Made by a program: the position numbers and the translations under genes. From Acidaminobacterium chupaoyuni (lineage in GTDB: Bacteria > Bacillota > Clostridia > Oscillospirales > Butyricicoccaceae): a stretch of DNA of 64,000 nucleotides. Below, piece by piece: positions 18,539-28,300 of this stretch (positions are counted from its first letter, which is position 1; every line of letters starts with the position of its first letter). Location: NCBI GenBank assembly GCA_047936785.1, contig CP176394.1; one strand, 5' to 3'. The notes below the pieces were generated by a model. The model searched no databases. It was not told where the DNA came from and was given only the letters and a program-made list of their open reading frames with translations.

Positions 18539-19528
18539 ATGGAAAAGAGAGAGATCGTGGGCAGATTTGCCCCCACCCCCAGCGGGAGGATGCACCTGGG
18601 CAATGCCTTCAGCGCCGTGATGGCCTGGCTTGCGGTGAGAAGTGCGGGCGGGCGCATGATTTTAAGAATAGAAGATTTAGACAGGCAGCGCTGCAAGCCG
18701 GAATATATCTGCCGGCTGATAGAAGACCTGCACTGGCTGGGGCTGGATTGGGATGGAGGCTATGGGCCGGATATTCCGCCTTCGCGCTGGCAGCAGAGCC
18801 GCCGAAGCGAGATCTATGAAACCTATTTCGAAAAATTGAAGGAAAAACAGCCTGTTTACCCCTGCTTTTGCAGCAGGGGGCAGCTCCATGCCGCCGAGGC
18901 GCCCCATGCTTCCGATGGAACGCCGCTTTATTCGGGGGAATGCCGCCGGCTGACCGATCGGCAGCGCCGGCTGAAAATGCGCGAAAAAGAGCCTGCGTGG
19001 CGGGTGGCTGTGCCGGATGAGGGCATCTTTTTCGAAGACCGCAACTGCGGCAGGGTGGGTGAAAATTTAAAAGAAGAATGCGGCGATTTCATTTTGCGGC
19101 GGGCGGATGGCGTGTATGCCTATCAGCTGGCGGTAACGGTGGATGACGCCCTGATGGGGGTCACACAGGTGGTGAGAGGCTGCGATCTGCTGCATTCCGC
19201 CCCAAGGCAGATCTGGCTGCAGCGGCAGTGGGGGTTTCCACAGCCCGAATATGCCCACCTGCCGCTTCTTTGCCAGCCGGATGGCAGGCGGCTTTCCAAA
19301 CGCGAAAAAGATTTGGATCTGGGCGCGCTGCGCCAAAAGGGGGTTGGGCCCGGGCAAATTTTGGGGCTGATCGGGTTTTGGGCAGGCTTTTTGGAAAAAC
19401 CGCAGCCGATTTCGGCGCGCGAACTGGTTCCGCTGTTTTCGTGGGAAAAGCTTCAGCACTCGCCCCACGCGGCGGGGAGCCGGGAAGAATGGAAGATCAT
19501 TGTAAAAGAGCAGGAGCTTCCGTTTTAA
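18539..19528 (+). CDS. gluQ: Glutamyl-Q tRNA(Asp) synthetase (GluQRS)
   Basis: The 329-residue protein is a truncated glutamyl-tRNA synthetase catalytic core with the class I motifs FAPTPSGRMHLGN and RLSKREKD (KMSKS equivalent). It lacks the anticodon-binding domain of GltX. CFCSRGQ around residue 110 with a later cysteine supplies a zinc site typical of GluQRS. The enzyme attaches glutamate to queuosine at position 34 of tRNA-Asp. A short AAGG lies 8 nt before the ATG. Confidence 0.88.
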   Translation: MEKREIVGRFAPTPSGRMHLGNAFSAVMAWLAVRSAGGRMILRIEDLDRQRCKPEYICRLIEDLHWLGLDWDGGYGPDIPPSRWQQSRRSEIYETYFEKLKEKQPVYPCFCSRGQLHAAEAPHASDGTPLYSGECRRLTDRQRRLKMREKEPAWRVAVPDEGIFFEDRNCGRVGENLKEECGDFILRRADGVYAYQLAVTVDDALMGVTQVVRGCDLLHSAPRQIWLQRQWGFPQPEYAHLPLLCQPDGRRLSKREKDLDLGALRQKGVGPGQILGLIGFWAGFLEKPQPISARELVPLFSWEKLQHSPHAAGSREEWKIIVKEQELPF

Positions 19529-19565
19529 GCCCCGAAGCTTTTATGGCGGCGCTTATATCATATGA

Positions 19566-19621
19566 AAAAACAGCCCGCCCGCGATAAGACCGGAAAGGCT
19601 TATCGGGAAAGGCTGTTTTTT
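19566..19621 (+). terminator. Long terminator hairpin after gluQRS
   Basis: The outer arms AAAACAGCC and GGCTGTTTT enclose an inner CCCGCGATAAG/CTTATCGGG stem with a 2-nt bulge, followed by T residues. Confidence 0.8.
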
Positions 19622-19627
19622 AAACGC

Positions 19628-19663
19628 AGAAAAATAAAAAATCCTCTGCGGCAGCAGAGGATT
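19628..19663 (-). terminator. Terminator of rpmB
   Basis: A 10-bp perfect stem (AATCCTCTGC with its complement), a tetraloop and a T-rich tail on the minus strand follow the rpmB stop. Confidence 0.85.
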
Positions 19664-19696
19664 GATTATTTCACACAAGGTGTTCCAATAAACTGA

Positions 19697-19885
19697 TTAG
19701 ACAGCTCTTGTAACCTTGCCGGAACGAAGGCATCTGGTACAGACATTGACATGGGTAGGAGTACCGCCTACAAGCACTTTTACGCGCTTCACATTAGGCT
19801 TCCAAGCCCGGTTCGATCTTCTGTGTGAGTGGGAAACCTTAATCCCAAATGTAACGCCCTTGCCGCAGATATCACACTTTGCCAT
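19697..19885 (-). CDS. rpmB: 50S ribosomal protein L28
   Basis: The 62-residue protein reads MAKCDICGKGVTFGIKVSHS at its start and keeps RAWKPNVKRVKV, both typical of L28. CDIC and CTRC form a zinc ribbon. The start at 19885 has AAAGGAGGTG upstream; a longer frame back to 19927 lacks a site. Confidence 0.97.
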   Translation of the reverse strand: MAKCDICGKGVTFGIKVSHSHRRSNRAWKPNVKRVKVLVGGTPTHVNVCTRCLRSGKVTRAV

Positions 19886-19930
19886 TTTTTCTGCACCTCC
19901 TTTAAAATCAGTTACAAAGCGACACAAGTT

Positions 19931-19959
19931 ATATTACCATAATGGATGCTAAATTGCAA
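19931..19959 (-). promoter_or_regulatory. Promoter of rpmB
   Basis: On the minus strand TTGCAA (19954-19959) and TAATAT (19931-19936) are spaced by 17 nt. Confidence 0.6.
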
Positions 19960-19990
19960 GCAAAAATAAAAAAATTGTTCTTTGTATTTA

Positions 19991-20019
19991 TTGATAAATC
20001 ATACGGAATCCGCTATAAT
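19991..20019 (+). promoter_or_regulatory. Promoter of hprK
   Basis: TTGATA (19991-19996), a 17-nt spacer and TATAAT (20014-20019) lie 80 bp before the hprK start. Confidence 0.85.
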
Positions 20020-20048
20020 GTTTCTTAAACAATTTGTACAAAAAAGCA

Positions 20049-20083
20049 AAAACAACGGCGGGAAACCGCGTTGTTTTGTTTTT
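20049..20083 (+). terminator. Terminator-like hairpin in the hprK 5' leader
   Basis: AAAACAAC-g-GCGG, a GAAA loop, then CCGC-GTTGTTTT form a 12-bp stem with one bulge, followed by GTTTTTA. It lies inside the transcribed leader, between the promoter and the GGGAGG site. It may be an attenuator or simply a stabilising hairpin. Confidence 0.6.
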
Positions 20084-20098
20084 AGGGAGGAACCGGCC

Positions 20099-21052
20099 AT
20101 GGAAAAAGCAAAACCCTTTGTAAAAATGCACCAGATCGTGGATGAATTTAAGCTGGAAGTGCGTTGGGCGCCCACAGATTTTGAAGAAATTCATATTACG
20201 AATGTAGATGTGAACCGCCCGGCGCTTCAGCTGACCGGGTTTTACGATCATTTTGATAATACAGGCATCCAAACCATCGGCATGGTGGAATATGCTTATT
20301 TAGAGGGGCTCTCTTCAGAAGAACGCTGCAAAAGCTTCGCGGGGCTGTTTGAAAAAAAGATCCCGCTGCTGGTTTTTGCGCGGGGCTATGAGCCGTTTTC
20401 GGAATGTTATGAAATGGCGAAAAAGTATCTGATCCCCATCGCGGTGACGCAGGAAAACACCATGGAATTCACCGCGGCGCTTTCGGCTTCGCTCCATGTT
20501 CATTTGGGGCCCGAAACCACCCTGCATGGCGTGATGGTCGAAGTTTACGGCGAAGGCATCCTGCTGCTGGGCGACAGCGGCATCGGCAAAAGCGAAACGG
20601 CCATCGAGCTTGTGAAGCGCGGCCATCGCCTGATCGCGGATGACGCGGTGGATCTGAAGAAAGTTTCGGCCAAAACCGTTGTGGGAAGCGCGCCCGAAAT
20701 GATCCGCTATTTCATCGAGCTGCGCGGCATCGGCGTGATCGACGCGCGCCGCCTGTTCGGCATGGGCGCCGTGAAACCCACAGAGCGTGTGGATCTTGTG
20801 GTGCATCTGGAAAAATGGGAAGACGGCAAACCTTATGATCGCCTTGGGGTGGATGAAGAAACCACCACCATTTTAGATATTAAAGTGCCGTCGCTGACGA
20901 TCCCTGTGCATCCGGGGCGCAACCTGGCCGTGATCCTGGAAGTGGCCGCCATGAATAACCGCAACAAACGCATGGGCCATAACGCCGCAAAGGAATTGAG
21001 CGACAAGCTTTATCGCACCATGCTGGCAGAGCAAAACAAAACTGAAGAATAA
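20099..21052 (+). CDS. hprK: HPr kinase/phosphorylase
   Basis: The 317-residue protein has the Walker A motif GDSGIGKSE near residue 160 and HRLIADDAVD with the catalytic region. ELRGIGVIDARRLFG follows, the signature of HprK. It phosphorylates Ser46 of the phosphotransferase protein HPr in response to sugar status, and reverses this. It opens the conserved clostridial set hprK-murB-rapZ-yvcK-whiA. ATG 20099 follows GGGAGG. Confidence 0.96.
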   Translation: MEKAKPFVKMHQIVDEFKLEVRWAPTDFEEIHITNVDVNRPALQLTGFYDHFDNTGIQTIGMVEYAYLEGLSSEERCKSFAGLFEKKIPLLVFARGYEPFSECYEMAKKYLIPIAVTQENTMEFTAALSASLHVHLGPETTLHGVMVEVYGEGILLLGDSGIGKSETAIELVKRGHRLIADDAVDLKKVSAKTVVGSAPEMIRYFIELRGIGVIDARRLFGMGAVKPTERVDLVVHLEKWEDGKPYDRLGVDEETTTILDIKVPSLTIPVHPGRNLAVILEVAAMNNRNKRMGHNAAKELSDKLYRTMLAEQNKTEE

Positions 21053-21079
21053 AAATTACGATCGAAGATCGGCGCTTTT

Positions 21080-21118
21080 CACAGCGGTAAACGGAAAAGG
21101 TTTGCCGCTGTGTTTTTG
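21080..21118 (+). terminator. Terminator after hprK
   Basis: A 13-bp stem with one wobble (CACAGCGGTAAAC with GTTTGCCGCTGTG), a 7-nt loop and five T. Confidence 0.85.
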
Positions 21119-21224
21119 CCTTTTGAGAAAAAGAATGGGCATCGAGCGCCGCGGGCGAACGCGCCATGACAGAAAAAGGGAGAACTATGAAATTGGGATT
21201 CTTGGTGCAACAGGCATAGGAATG

Positions 21225-21233
21225 TGTTATAAT
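21225..21233 (+). promoter_or_regulatory. Extended -10 promoter upstream of murB
   Basis: TGTTATAAT is an extended -10 element (TGnTATAAT). No good -35 was found. It leaves a leader of about 245 nt before the murB start in which I recognise no riboswitch or small gene. Confidence 0.55.
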
Positions 21234-21485
21234 CACTATATGTGATCAACCTGTTTGTTCCGCAGTCGCTTTCTGCCATTCATGTTTTCTCTGTATGCCC
21301 GAATAGATTATAGGGCGCTTTCCGTATCATCGCGCCGCCTGATTGCGCCGTTATGCAAAAAGATGGTCGAAAGAACGCTTTTTCGCTTTTTGCGGTTTGC
21401 GCGGGGCAAGAAAACACCAGACAGGATGTATGCTGATTTTGAAGAAACAAGGCCGCCGGCGCCTTTTGATTTTGGGAGGATTTTT

Positions 21486-22403
21486 ATGGAAAATGATACC
21501 TTGCAGGAAGAATTGCAAAATAAAGATATTCAAATTTTAAAAGAAGAACCGCTTTCCAAACACACCACATTTAAAATTGGCGGCCCTGCCGCCATGCTGG
21601 CCGAAGTGAAAAACATCCGCCAGCTGGTGAGCCTTGTTTATATGGCCCGCAAAAACAATTTTCGCTATATGGTGATGGGCAACGGTTCCAATATTTTGTT
21701 CCCCGATGACGGTTATCGCGGGTTGGTCATCAAAACCTCGCCTCATTTCGGCAGTATCATTGTGGATGACGATCACATCCTGCGGTGTGAAGCGGGCGCG
21801 CTGCTTTCAAAAGCGGCGGCCGTGGCGGCTGAAAACGGGCTGAGCGGTCTGGAATTCGCCCAGGGCATTCCGGGCACGGTGGGCGGCGCGCTTTATATGA
21901 ACGCGGGCGCCTATGGCGGCGAGATCGGCGATCTGGTGTTCCGCACCTGTTATATGGATCCGAAAGGCGAAATGCGCATGATCGATCGGGAAGAACACCG
22001 TTTCGGTTACCGCACCAGCCGTTTCAAAGAAATTCCCGAAAGCATCATTTTATATACCGAGCTGTCGCTGAAAGAAGGCGACCCTGCCGCGATCCGCGAA
22101 AAAATGGCGGAATATGCCGCAAGGCGCAAAGAAAAACAGCCCATCGACCTGCCTTCGGCGGGCAGCGTTTTCAAACGCCCCAAAGACCATTACGCGGGCG
22201 AACTGATCGAGCGCTGCGGGCTGAAGGGCTATCGTGTGGGGGATGCCATGGTTTCCGAAAAACACGCGGGCTTTATCGTCAATTGCGGCAAAGCAACCTG
22301 TGAAGATGTTCTGGCCGTGATCGAGCATGTGGAAAAAACCGTTCTTGAGCAGACGGGCGTTCAGCTGGAACGCGAAGTGCGGGTCATTCGGCATAAGAAA
22401 TAA
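21486..22403 (+). CDS. murB: UDP-N-acetylenolpyruvoylglucosamine reductase
   Basis: The 305-residue protein begins the FAD fold with HTTFKIGGPA and has the FAD-binding GNGSNILF, the IPGTVGGALYMNAGAYGGE stretch and SAGSVFKRP with the catalytic Ser. It reduces the enolpyruvyl group to give UDP-MurNAc for peptidoglycan. ATG 21486 was chosen for the GGGAGG just upstream; an open frame extends back to 21255 but is longer than the family and lacks a site. Confidence 0.95.
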   Translation: MENDTLQEELQNKDIQILKEEPLSKHTTFKIGGPAAMLAEVKNIRQLVSLVYMARKNNFRYMVMGNGSNILFPDDGYRGLVIKTSPHFGSIIVDDDHILRCEAGALLSKAAAVAAENGLSGLEFAQGIPGTVGGALYMNAGAYGGEIGDLVFRTCYMDPKGEMRMIDREEHRFGYRTSRFKEIPESIILYTELSLKEGDPAAIREKMAEYAARRKEKQPIDLPSAGSVFKRPKDHYAGELIERCGLKGYRVGDAMVSEKHAGFIVNCGKATCEDVLAVIEHVEKTVLEQTGVQLEREVRVIRHKK

Positions 22404-22430
22404 AAAGGCCGGGGAATGGGGGAAAATGAG

Positions 22431-23291
22431 ATGGAGTGTTTGATTATTTCGGGCATGGCGGGCGCCGGGAAAAGCACCGCTGTGGATGTGCTGGAGGATA
22501 TGGGGTATTATTGCATCGATAATATGCCTGTTTCTCTGATTCCCCGATTCGTGGAGCTGTTTGAAAGCAGCACCGAAAAATATAAAAAGGTAGCCATTGT
22601 GGTGGATGTGCGCAGCGGGGCGGGATATGACCAGCTCAGCGCGGCGCTGGAAACGGTGGCGGATAAAGCGTTCAGCTATCGCATTCTGTTCTTGGATGCC
22701 AGCAACACCGTTCTGCTCAACCGCCATAAAGAATCCCGCCGCCGCCATCCACTGGAAACCGATGAGCGCGGGCTGCCGGAAGCGGTGATCGAAGAACGGC
22801 AGATGCTCGATCAGATCCGCGCGAAAGCCGATTTTCTCATTGATACCAGCGCGCTTTCTTCCCATGATTTCAAAGAATATCTGGTCAGCCTGTTTTCCAC
22901 CGGCAACGAGGAAAAACGCGGCATGGTCATCACCGTGGCTTCCTTCGGTTTCAAATATGGGATGCCCGCGGATTCGGATATCGTTTTTGATGTGAGGTTT
23001 TTGAAAAACCCCTATTATGTGCCGGAACTGAAAGAGAAAACAGGGCTGGATGAAGATGTTTTTCGGTATGTTTTTTCCGACCCTTCGGCCGGTGAATTTG
23101 TGGAACGGGCGGGGTCGCTTTTGGAATTTTTGATCCCCCGCTATATTCAGGAAGGAAAGATGTCGTTAGTGATCTCGGTGGGATGCACGGGCGGAAGACA
23201 CCGCTCGGTTTCCATTGCGCGCCAGCTGGCCCAATATCTGGGCAAACACGCTCATAATGTCAACCTGCGCCACCGCGACCTGACAAAGTAA
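22431..23291 (+). CDS. rapZ: RNase adapter protein RapZ (YvcJ)
   Basis: The 286-residue protein has the P-loop GMAGAGKST, YYCIDNMP, DVRSG, and the C-terminal VGCTGGRHRSVSIA. These are all RapZ hallmarks. It binds nucleotides, and in some bacteria a glucosamine metabolite, and in Bacillus it affects competence. Its place before yvcK and whiA is conserved. ATG 22431 was preferred over 22416 because the family starts a few residues before the P-loop. Confidence 0.95.
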   Translation: MECLIISGMAGAGKSTAVDVLEDMGYYCIDNMPVSLIPRFVELFESSTEKYKKVAIVVDVRSGAGYDQLSAALETVADKAFSYRILFLDASNTVLLNRHKESRRRHPLETDERGLPEAVIEERQMLDQIRAKADFLIDTSALSSHDFKEYLVSLFSTGNEEKRGMVITVASFGFKYGMPADSDIVFDVRFLKNPYYVPELKEKTGLDEDVFRYVFSDPSAGEFVERAGSLLEFLIPRYIQEGKMSLVISVGCTGGRHRSVSIARQLAQYLGKHAHNVNLRHRDLTK

Positions 23292-23303
23292 TAGGAGCAT
23301 ATC

Positions 23304-24428
23304 ATGGAAAAACAGTGGGCCAATGCCATGCCCGGCGCAGAGCTTCTGCGCGTTGCCAGAGCGGCGGGAAGAAAGATCACCGCCATCGGCGGCGGAACGG
23401 GCTTATCTACGCTGCTTTTGGGGTTGAAGGAATATACGGATAATATCACCGCGGTGGTCACGGTAACGGATGACGGCGGCGGTTCCGGTATGCTGCGCGA
23501 AGAATTCGGCATTTTGCCGCCGGGCGATATCCGCAACTGTATTTTATCTTTGGCGAACACCAGTGATATGATGAACGAACTCATCAACTATCGTTTTAAC
23601 ACCGGCTCGCTGAAGGGCCAGAGCTTCGGCAATTTGTTTTTATTGGCGCTTTGCGGCATTTGCGGCGGCAATTTTGAAATGGCCGTGGCGCGGATGAACG
23701 AGGTTTTGGCCGTTACGGGCAAAGTGCTGCCCGTAACTTCGGCCAATGTGAAGCTAGCGGCTGATTTTGAAGACGGCAGCAAAATAGAGGGCGAAACCGC
23801 CATCACCCGGGTGAAAAAGCAAAACGGATTATCCATCCAAAAGGTTTCGCTGCTTCCGCCCGGTGCAAAAGCGCTGCCTCAGGTGATCGAGGCCATCGAA
23901 GAAGCGGATGTGCTGCTGCTGGGGCCCGGCAGCCTTTATACCAGCATCATCCCCAACCTGCTGGTGGAAGGCGTTGCCGAAGCGATTTGTCGTTCCCGCG
24001 CGCTGAAGATCTATTTGCTCAACATCATGACGCAGGATGGCGAAACGGAAGGCTATACGGCCGCAGACCACATCAGGGCGCTGCAGGCCCACGGCGGCGA
24101 AACACTGGTGGATCTCTGCCTTTATAACACCGACCCTGTGGCGCAGAAGCTGTTATGCCGTTATGCGGGCGAAAGCGCCAAACAGCTTTGGCCCGACCGG
24201 GGCGAATTTGAAAAACTGGGGGTGCGGCTGAAAGGCGCTTCCATTCTTTCGAGGGATGCCGAACTGGTCAGGCATGACCCGCTGCGCCTTGCCCACGCCA
24301 TTATGAAGACCGCCATGGAAGAAGCGCCTCGTGAAGGCGTCTTGCAGGAATATGACAGATTGATGCTGATTCGCGAAAAACCGCAGCGCCATGAAAAGAC
24401 GAAACTGGGCCGCCCGGGCATCGAATAA
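23304..24428 (+). CDS. yvcK: YvcK family protein (gluconeogenesis/cell shape factor)
   Basis: The 374-residue protein has the CofD-like fold, with IGGGTGLSTLLLGLK, VTDDGGGSGMLREEFG and GDIRNC near the N-terminus and LLLGPGSLYTSIIPNLLV later. YvcK binds UDP-sugars and is needed for growth on gluconeogenic carbon and for cell-wall synthesis in Bacillus. An AGGAG precedes the ATG. Confidence 0.94.
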   Translation: MEKQWANAMPGAELLRVARAAGRKITAIGGGTGLSTLLLGLKEYTDNITAVVTVTDDGGGSGMLREEFGILPPGDIRNCILSLANTSDMMNELINYRFNTGSLKGQSFGNLFLLALCGICGGNFEMAVARMNEVLAVTGKVLPVTSANVKLAADFEDGSKIEGETAITRVKKQNGLSIQKVSLLPPGAKALPQVIEAIEEADVLLLGPGSLYTSIIPNLLVEGVAEAICRSRALKIYLLNIMTQDGETEGYTAADHIRALQAHGGETLVDLCLYNTDPVAQKLLCRYAGESAKQLWPDRGEFEKLGVRLKGASILSRDAELVRHDPLRLAHAIMKTAMEEAPREGVLQEYDRLMLIREKPQRHEKTKLGRPGIE

Positions 24429-24445
24429 CAGAAAGAGGAAACAGG

Positions 24446-25360
24446 ATGTCGTTTACCACAGATATCAAAACAGAACTGTGCCGCATGGGCACCGGCAAAG
24501 ATTGCTGCGCCCGGGCGGAACTTTATGGCATGCTGCTCTATGCTTCGGCCTTTTCCAGCGAAAAGATCCGCCTGCAATCCGATTCACCGGCGGTGCGCCG
24601 GCGTGTGCAGCAGCTGATGCAGCGGGTGACGGGGTGTGAGCTGCAAAACAAAGAAGAGCAGGGCAGCACCCTGCGCATGGAAGACCCCGAAGAGCTTCGC
24701 AAGGTCTTTCGCGCTTTCGGTTATGAATACAGCAACGCAGCGCTGCATTTGAACCGCGCGGTGGTGGATGAAGAATGCTGCCGCACGGCGTTTGTGCGCG
24801 GCGCGTTTTTAACGGGCGGTTATGCCAGCAAACCGGGCAAAGGCTATCATCTTGAACTGACCACTTCTCATTATAATGTGGCGAAAGAAACGGCGCTGCT
24901 GCTGGAAGAGATGAACATTCCCTGCGGTTTTGTGGAACGCCGCGGGAATTTTGTTTTGTATTATAAAGACAGCGCGGTGATCGAAGACCTGATCTCTTCG
25001 CTGGGGGCCACTTCGGCTGCCATGTCGGTAATGCTGCGCAAAGTGGAAAAGGATGTGCGCAACCACATCAACCGCAAGGTGAACTGCGAAACGGCCAATC
25101 TTGATAAAACCATGATCGCCGCCACAAAACAGGTGGAAGCCATCAGCATTCTGATGGAACACAAGGCGTTTGACGATCTGCCCCAGGCGCTGCGCGAAAC
25201 CGCCATGCTGCGGCTGGAATTTCCCGATCAATCACTGGCGGAACTGGCCGAGCATTTTCAGCCCCCTTTGACCAAACCGGGGCTGAACAACCGTCTGCGC
25301 AAATTGCAGCAGCTGGCGCAGAAGGTGCGCCTTGACGGGGGAAACGGGAGAATAGAATGA
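24446..25360 (+). CDS. whiA: DNA-binding protein WhiA
   Basis: The 304-residue protein shows the homing-endonuclease-like N-terminal fold with AFVRGAFLTGGYASKPGKGYHLE, then a C-terminal helix-turn-helix ending in KPGLNNRLRKLQQLA. WhiA acts in cell division and chromosome segregation in Firmicutes. It overlaps the dnaE start by 4 bp, suggesting coupled translation. Confidence 0.95.
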   Translation: MSFTTDIKTELCRMGTGKDCCARAELYGMLLYASAFSSEKIRLQSDSPAVRRRVQQLMQRVTGCELQNKEEQGSTLRMEDPEELRKVFRAFGYEYSNAALHLNRAVVDEECCRTAFVRGAFLTGGYASKPGKGYHLELTTSHYNVAKETALLLEEMNIPCGFVERRGNFVLYYKDSAVIEDLISSLGATSAAMSVMLRKVEKDVRNHINRKVNCETANLDKTMIAATKQVEAISILMEHKAFDDLPQALRETAMLRLEFPDQSLAELAEHFQPPLTKPGLNNRLRKLQQLAQKVRLDGGNGRIE

Positions 25361-28300
25361 AGAACTTTGTCCATTTGCATATCCATAGCGAATTCAGCCT
25401 GCTGGATGGCGCCTGCCGCATTACGCAGCTGGTGGAGCGCGCCAAAGAACTGGAACAGCCCGCGGTGGCCATCACCGACCACGGCGTGATGTATGGCGTG
25501 ATCGATTTCTATAAAGCGGCCAAAAAGGCCGGCATCAAGCCGATCATCGGCTGTGAAGTTTATGTGGCGCCGCGCACGCGCTTTGATAAAACCAACGAAC
25601 TGGATAGCGAAGCCTATCATTTGGTGCTGCTGTGTGAAAATATGCAGGGTTACCGCAATTTGATCTATCTGGTGAGCATGGGCTTCACCGAAGGCTTTTA
25701 TAACAAACCGCGCATCGACTGGCAGCTGCTCGAGCAGCACAGCGAAGGCTTGATCTGCCTTTCCGCCTGCCTTGCGGGTGAGATTCCCCAGCTTTTGCTG
25801 AGCGGGAACTATGAGGGCGCCAAGGCTTTGGCGCTGCGCTATGCCGCCCTGTTCGGCAAAGACCGTTATTATCTTGAAGTGCAGGATCACGGCATCCCCG
25901 AACAAAAAGAAGTGAACCGCCAGATCCTGCGGCTTTCAAAAGAAACGGGCATCGGCCTTGTGGCCACCAACGACGCCCACTATATCAAGCGCGAAGACGC
26001 CCATCTTCAGGATGTACTCATGTGCATCCAAATGGGCAAAACCGTGGACGACGAAAACCGCATGAAATTTCAGGGCGACCAGTTTTATGTGAAAAGCGCC
26101 GAAGAGATGGAAAGTCTGTTTGACCCCGCCGAATATCCGCAGGCTTTGGAAAACACGGTGGAGATCGCCCGGCGATGCCAGGTGGAATTTGATTTCGAAA
26201 CAAAATATCTGCCCGAATTCGATGTGCCCACCGATGAAAGCGCGGTGGATTATTTGCAGCGGCTTTCAGAGGAAGGGTTTGCACGGCGTTACCCCCAACA
26301 AAAAGAAGAAGACCGCAAGCGTTTGCAGTTTGAACTGGATATGATCAACCGCATGGGCTTTACCGATTATTTTCTCATTGTTTCCGATTTTGTGCGGTTT
26401 GCCCGCTCAAAAGATATTCCGGTGGGGCCGGGGCGCGGCAGCGCCGCGGGCAGCATGGTTTCTTATTGTTTGGGCATCACCGATATCGACCCTATGCGCT
26501 ACAGCCTTTATTTCGAACGCTTTCTGAACCCCGAACGCATCAGTATGCCCGATATCGATATGGATTTCTGCGGCGTGCGCCGGCAGGAAGTCATTGATTA
26601 TGTGGTTTCAAAATATGGCGCCGATCGTGTGGCCCAGATCATCACTTTCGGAACCATGGCGGCCCGCGCGGCGGTGCGCGATGTGGGCCGCGCGCTGAAC
26701 ATGACCTATGCCGAAGTGGATGCCGTGGCCAAGCTTGTTCCGCGGGAACTGAAAATGACTTTGGAGAAAGCGCTTACGGTATCGAAAGATCTGAAGCAGC
26801 TTTATGAAACCGATAACCGCGTGCATGTGCTGCTGGATACGGCGCGCAAGCTGGAAGGCATGCCGCGCAACGCTTCCACCCATGCGGCGGGGGTCATCAT
26901 CACCAAAGGGCCTGTTTATGAATATGTGCCCCTGTCGAAAAACGATCAGGGCGTGGTGACCCAATATATCATGACCACGCTGGAAGAGCTGGGGCTTTTG
27001 AAGATGGATTTTCTGGGCCTGCGAAACCTGACCATTTTGCATGACGCGGTGAAGCTGGTGGAACACAGCGGCCGAAAGATCGATCTGAATACCATCGATT
27101 ATGAAGACAAGGCCGTTTTTGAAATGCTGTCGCAGGGCAAGACCTCCGGCGTGTTCCAGCTGGAAAGCGCGGGCATGCGCGGGGTGGTGATGTCGATGAA
27201 GCCGCAATCCATCGAAGATATCACCGCGGCCATTGCGCTGTTCCGCCCGGGGCCCATGGCTTCCATCCCCACCTATATCAATTGCAAAAACCATCCCGAT
27301 CAGGTGCATTACCGCCATCCGCTGCTGCGCGAAATTTTATCGGTCACCTATGGCTGCACCGTTTATCAGGAACAGGTGATGGAGATTTTCCGCCGCCTTG
27401 CGGGCTATTCGCTGGGCAAGGCGGATATGGTGAGAAAAGCCATGTCGAAGAAAAAGATGGATGTTCTGAAAAACGAACGCCGCAATTTCATTTTCGGCAA
27501 CGAACAGGAAGGCATCACAGGCTGTTTGGCCAACGGCGTTCCCGAACAGACCGCAAGCCAGATCTTTGATGAACTGTTGGATTTCGCCAACTATGCGTTC
27601 AACAAGGCCCACGCCGTTTCATATGCGGTGCTTTCTTATCAAACGGCTTATGTCAAATATCATTATCCCAAAGAATATATGGCGGCCCTGCTGACTTCGA
27701 TCTTAGATGATACCGCCAAGGTTTCGGAATATATTCAGGAATGCCGTGAAATGGGCATTCGCGTGCTGACGCCCGATATCAACGAATCGGAAGCGGATTT
27801 CACCGTCAGCGGCGGCAATATCCGCTTTGGTCTGGCGGCGGTCAAAAATGTGGGCCGCGCCTTTGTGGCGGCGCTGCTGCGTCAGCGGCAGATGGGCGGC
27901 AGATTTCGCGATTTTGAAGATTTCTGCAACCGTATGTCCGACACCGAACTCAATAAGCGCGTGCTTGAAAACCTGATCCGCTGCGGGGCTTTCGACAGCT
28001 TCGGCCATCGCCGTTCTCAGCTGCTGCGGGTATTTGAACAGGTGCTGGATGCTTCGGCCAATGATAAGCGCCGCAATTTGGAAGGGCAGATCGATCTGTT
28101 TTCGGGCATGGCCGCCGAAGAACCCATGGGCGGGCTTCAGCTGCCGAATATCCCCGAATTTTCAAAGCACGACCTGCTGGCCATGGAAAAGCAGACCACG
28201 GGCATTTATCTTTCGGGCCATCCGCTGGATGAATGGGCGCCGCTGGTGAAAAGGGTGAAGGCAACGCCCATCGCTGAAGTGCTTTCGGCATTCAGCCAGG

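Noticed and set aside
21234..21485. Riboswitch or T-box in the murB leader
   Set aside because: The leader is long, but I could find no conserved riboswitch or T-box motif or terminator in it.
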